In this document: positions 7,201-7,378 of the stretch, one piece after another
Layout: each line of letters starts with the position of its first letter
Numbering within the stretch: the stretch's first letter is position 1
Notes under the pieces: generated by a model
What the model saw: the letters and a program-made list of their open reading frames with translations, nothing else
The model's database searches: none
What the model was told of the DNA's origin: nothing
Translations under genes and position numbers: made by a program
Origin: Elusimicrobia bacterium RIFOXYB2_FULL_48_7
GTDB taxonomy: Bacteria; Elusimicrobiota; Endomicrobiia; CG1-02-37-114; XYA2-FULL-39-19
Direction: 5' to 3'
DNA length: 7,378 bases
Assembly (NCBI GenBank): GCA_001800495.1
Contig: MGVM01000024.1
Coordinates: 7,533 to 14,910, forward strand

Positions 7201-7378
7201 GCAGGACAGAACCTGCGTGCCGTTACTGCCGGTATGCGCGCCTGTAGCCGTCGCGTCTACCGGGGCGTTGCCGTCAACCGCGTTCATGCCGTTGCACTTC
7301 CCGTAAGGGTCGTACTCCTGGCAGGTCCTGCCGGCGGACAACATGATGTTCTTGTAACTGCTTGTCTGGAAGCCGGTA
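4249..7378 (-). CDS. Secreted multidomain paralogue (5'-truncated): beta-helix end, five Fn3-like modules, Fn3, FlgD-like C-terminus
   Basis: The frame stays open past the first in-window ATG (7344) to the right edge, with coding-like residues TGFQTSSYKNI before it, so that Met is almost certainly internal and the gene starts outside the window. Numbering from it gives 1031 residues ending in IALK-TAA. Residues 1-280 match the end of the beta-helix region of the neighbour, sharing the pattern 'G(Y/W)PC...GRG...Y.W.N..DG...RDYY...PY.YPHP(M/L)Q', but interrupted by an insert with two related modules (about 40-98 and 104-168). A DADNDGIQE stretch (202-210) resembles a calcium-binding Asp-rich loop. 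Five Fn3-like modules follow (294-846), then a different Fn3 domain (847-937) and a FlgD-Ig-like C-terminal domain (942-1031). There is no Cys after residue 326. Its stop lies 100 nt before the next gene's start, in the same direction. Role inferred: surface or secreted glycan-interacting protein; enzymatic activity unknown. Confidence 0.86.
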   Translation of the reverse strand, partial: TGFQTSSYKNIMLSAGRTCQEYDPYGKCNGMNAVDGNAPVDATATGAHTGSNGTQVLSCAGKTWTTNQWAGYAVWNETDDSVGLITANTADTITCANGFREGYTIYSTGTVTSASGTTLTSTNHSKTWYTTMANFYYAYNVTDNSYGIITGVSGNNLTAALSGGSDNTWQVGDVFQLTAKVPHSGIRKNWNNGDNFKITNGYPCMDQIGRGSDADNDGIQEPAPSYQWDNTIDGSNLTFMKRAGDDCMVGAAGGAAMLAGRDYYDCTSKADAESHGLPAYTPYVYPHPMQNPAFWGEAGGDTTNPTAPVVVRDGTNPSANWSFTYSTRSLSANWDVCVDTESGISAYYVAIGTYPGGIGTYSWQSVGLSTNVTTSNLTLTIGVTYYYSVRAQDGANNLSSVTTSDGQYVAPDNTPPSNIAIVRDGTGADIGFAYSTTTLSANWTVSIDTESGISKYWYSIGTSPGSANISAPAYLWTSTAVTKTGLSLLFNTTYYFNVYAQNSVGLVSSTTSSNGQYVAQDYTVPTAPAVVRDGTGASDWSFAYSTRGLSANWDSSADAETGVSKYLYAISSTVIGGTSFVAWTDNGISTYVTRQPLSLVGGVTYYFTVKAQNPFGLESAVTNSNGMYIAVDTSPPTNISVVRDGTGLTDTAFTYSTITLSANWPASVDPESGIGRYWYAIGTSAGGFDVATWTSIWASTYVNRGSLTLTVGTTYYFAVKAENGVGAESAVTNSNGQYVAPDPTPPSAPAVVRDGTGAFDWTFTYSSVTLSANWDASIDAESGITKYWYAIGTLAGALDILPWTPTGNGSITSASIDNLVLNIGTTYYFSVMAENGVGAQSAVVSSNGQYVVENWSTPPYPVISNISVSGITQTSAVITWTTDRSATSQVNYGRTTSYGKYTMEDSALVTDHSVTLTGLTPAAGYHYRIITREGSGFQTISADAVFTTQSDVLPINENVHAYPNPAKPSITNPMKFRIAGAASLEVNIYTVSGRLIRKLSSATGEILWDGKNTDGQKVGRGIYIYKIISNNGDSVTGKIALK
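4252..4521 (-). other. FlgD-Ig-like C-terminal domain of the partial paralogue
   Basis: Residues 942-1031: VHAYPNPAKPS, VNIYTVSGRLIRKL, WDGKNTDGQ, RGIYIYKI and a GKIALK end. It is clearly homologous to the neighbour's C-terminal domain, but codons in the shared motifs often differ, so the duplication is not recent. Confidence 0.75.
4804..6465 (-). repeat. Five tandem Fn3-like modules (about 110 residues, 330 bp each)
   Basis: Module borders, taken at the conserved Pro, fall at about 6465, 6132, 5805, 5472 and 5142, ending at 4804 (steps of 109-113 residues). Each begins with (V/I)VRDGT, then LSANW, D.E(S/T)G(I/V), Y..(A/S)I, a W near the middle (less regularly placed), TYYF/TYYY and ends (N/D)G.Y(V/I). 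The modules have diverged at DNA level, so this is an old array and not a recent expansion. Likely role: a spacer or glycan-binding stalk between the beta-helix and the C-terminal anchor. Confidence 0.85.
6841..7227 (-). repeat. Two related small modules inserted in the beta-helix region
   Basis: About residues 40-98 and 104-168 share the pattern KTW.T......Y..(W/Y)N.TD(D/N)S.G(L/I)IT, followed in the first by GYTIYS and in the second by GDVFQL. The paralogue goes almost directly from its SIDGN to GWPC with nothing of this kind, so the block looks inserted here or lost there. Similar 'K.W..nqw.gy.v.n.T....G.It.n' units occur in other bacterial beta-rich surface proteins, from memory. Confidence 0.65.

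Noticed and set aside
7342..7344. ATG at 7344 as the true start of the partial secreted protein.
   Set aside because: The frame continues upstream to the window edge, no ribosome binding site or signal peptide is visible, and the first residues align with the middle of the paralogue's beta-helix region.

Overview
The window holds three genes, all read from the minus strand. In transcription order (right to left) they are: the 3' part of a large secreted multidomain protein (4249-7378, 5' end outside the window), a complete paralogue of it (999-4148, 1049 residues), and the first 313 residues of a uroporphyrinogen-decarboxylase-like (URO-D superfamily) protein (1-940, 3' end outside the window). 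The gaps are 100 and 58 nt, so co-transcription is plausible. No stretch over 300 bases lacks a gene, and I see no RNA gene, complete mobile element or CRISPR array.

The two large proteins share one plan: a Cys-containing right-handed beta-helix-like N-terminal region, a run of fibronectin-III-like modules of about 110 residues (two in one, five in the other), a different Fn3-like domain, and a C-terminal FlgD-Ig-like / 'YPNP...WDGKN.DGQ...GIYIYKI' domain of the sort that ends many exported proteins of uncultured bacteria. The complete paralogue also carries a jelly-roll/LamG-like domain. The partial one carries a duplicated small module inserted into its beta-helix part. They look like cell-surface or released carbohydrate-interacting proteins, but no catalytic site can be assigned.

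The most unusual part is 4099-4254, around the junction of the two large genes. It holds three copies of a 23-bp repeat (core AACAGGGACGGTTCT), two direct and one inverted. One copy lies inside the coding sequence for the signal peptide of the complete paralogue. One abuts its Shine-Dalgarno sequence. The inverted copy lies just after the stop codon of the upstream gene, next to a 9-bp tandem duplication that supplies that stop. In the transcript the inverted copy can pair with either direct copy, and these foldings exclude one another around the ribosome binding site. A second, different REP-like sequence (GGGGACACAATACTTAATTA) lies in the other gap.

Taxonomy is uncertain. Base composition looks close to even by eye. 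The FlgD-like C-termini, the 'LSANW...SGI..Y.YAIGT' modules, the URO-D-like protein and the short GGGAC-type dispersed repeats suggest an uncultured Gram-negative lineage such as Elusimicrobiota, Omnitrophota or a related candidate phylum. This is inference from remembered family distributions, not a measured result.
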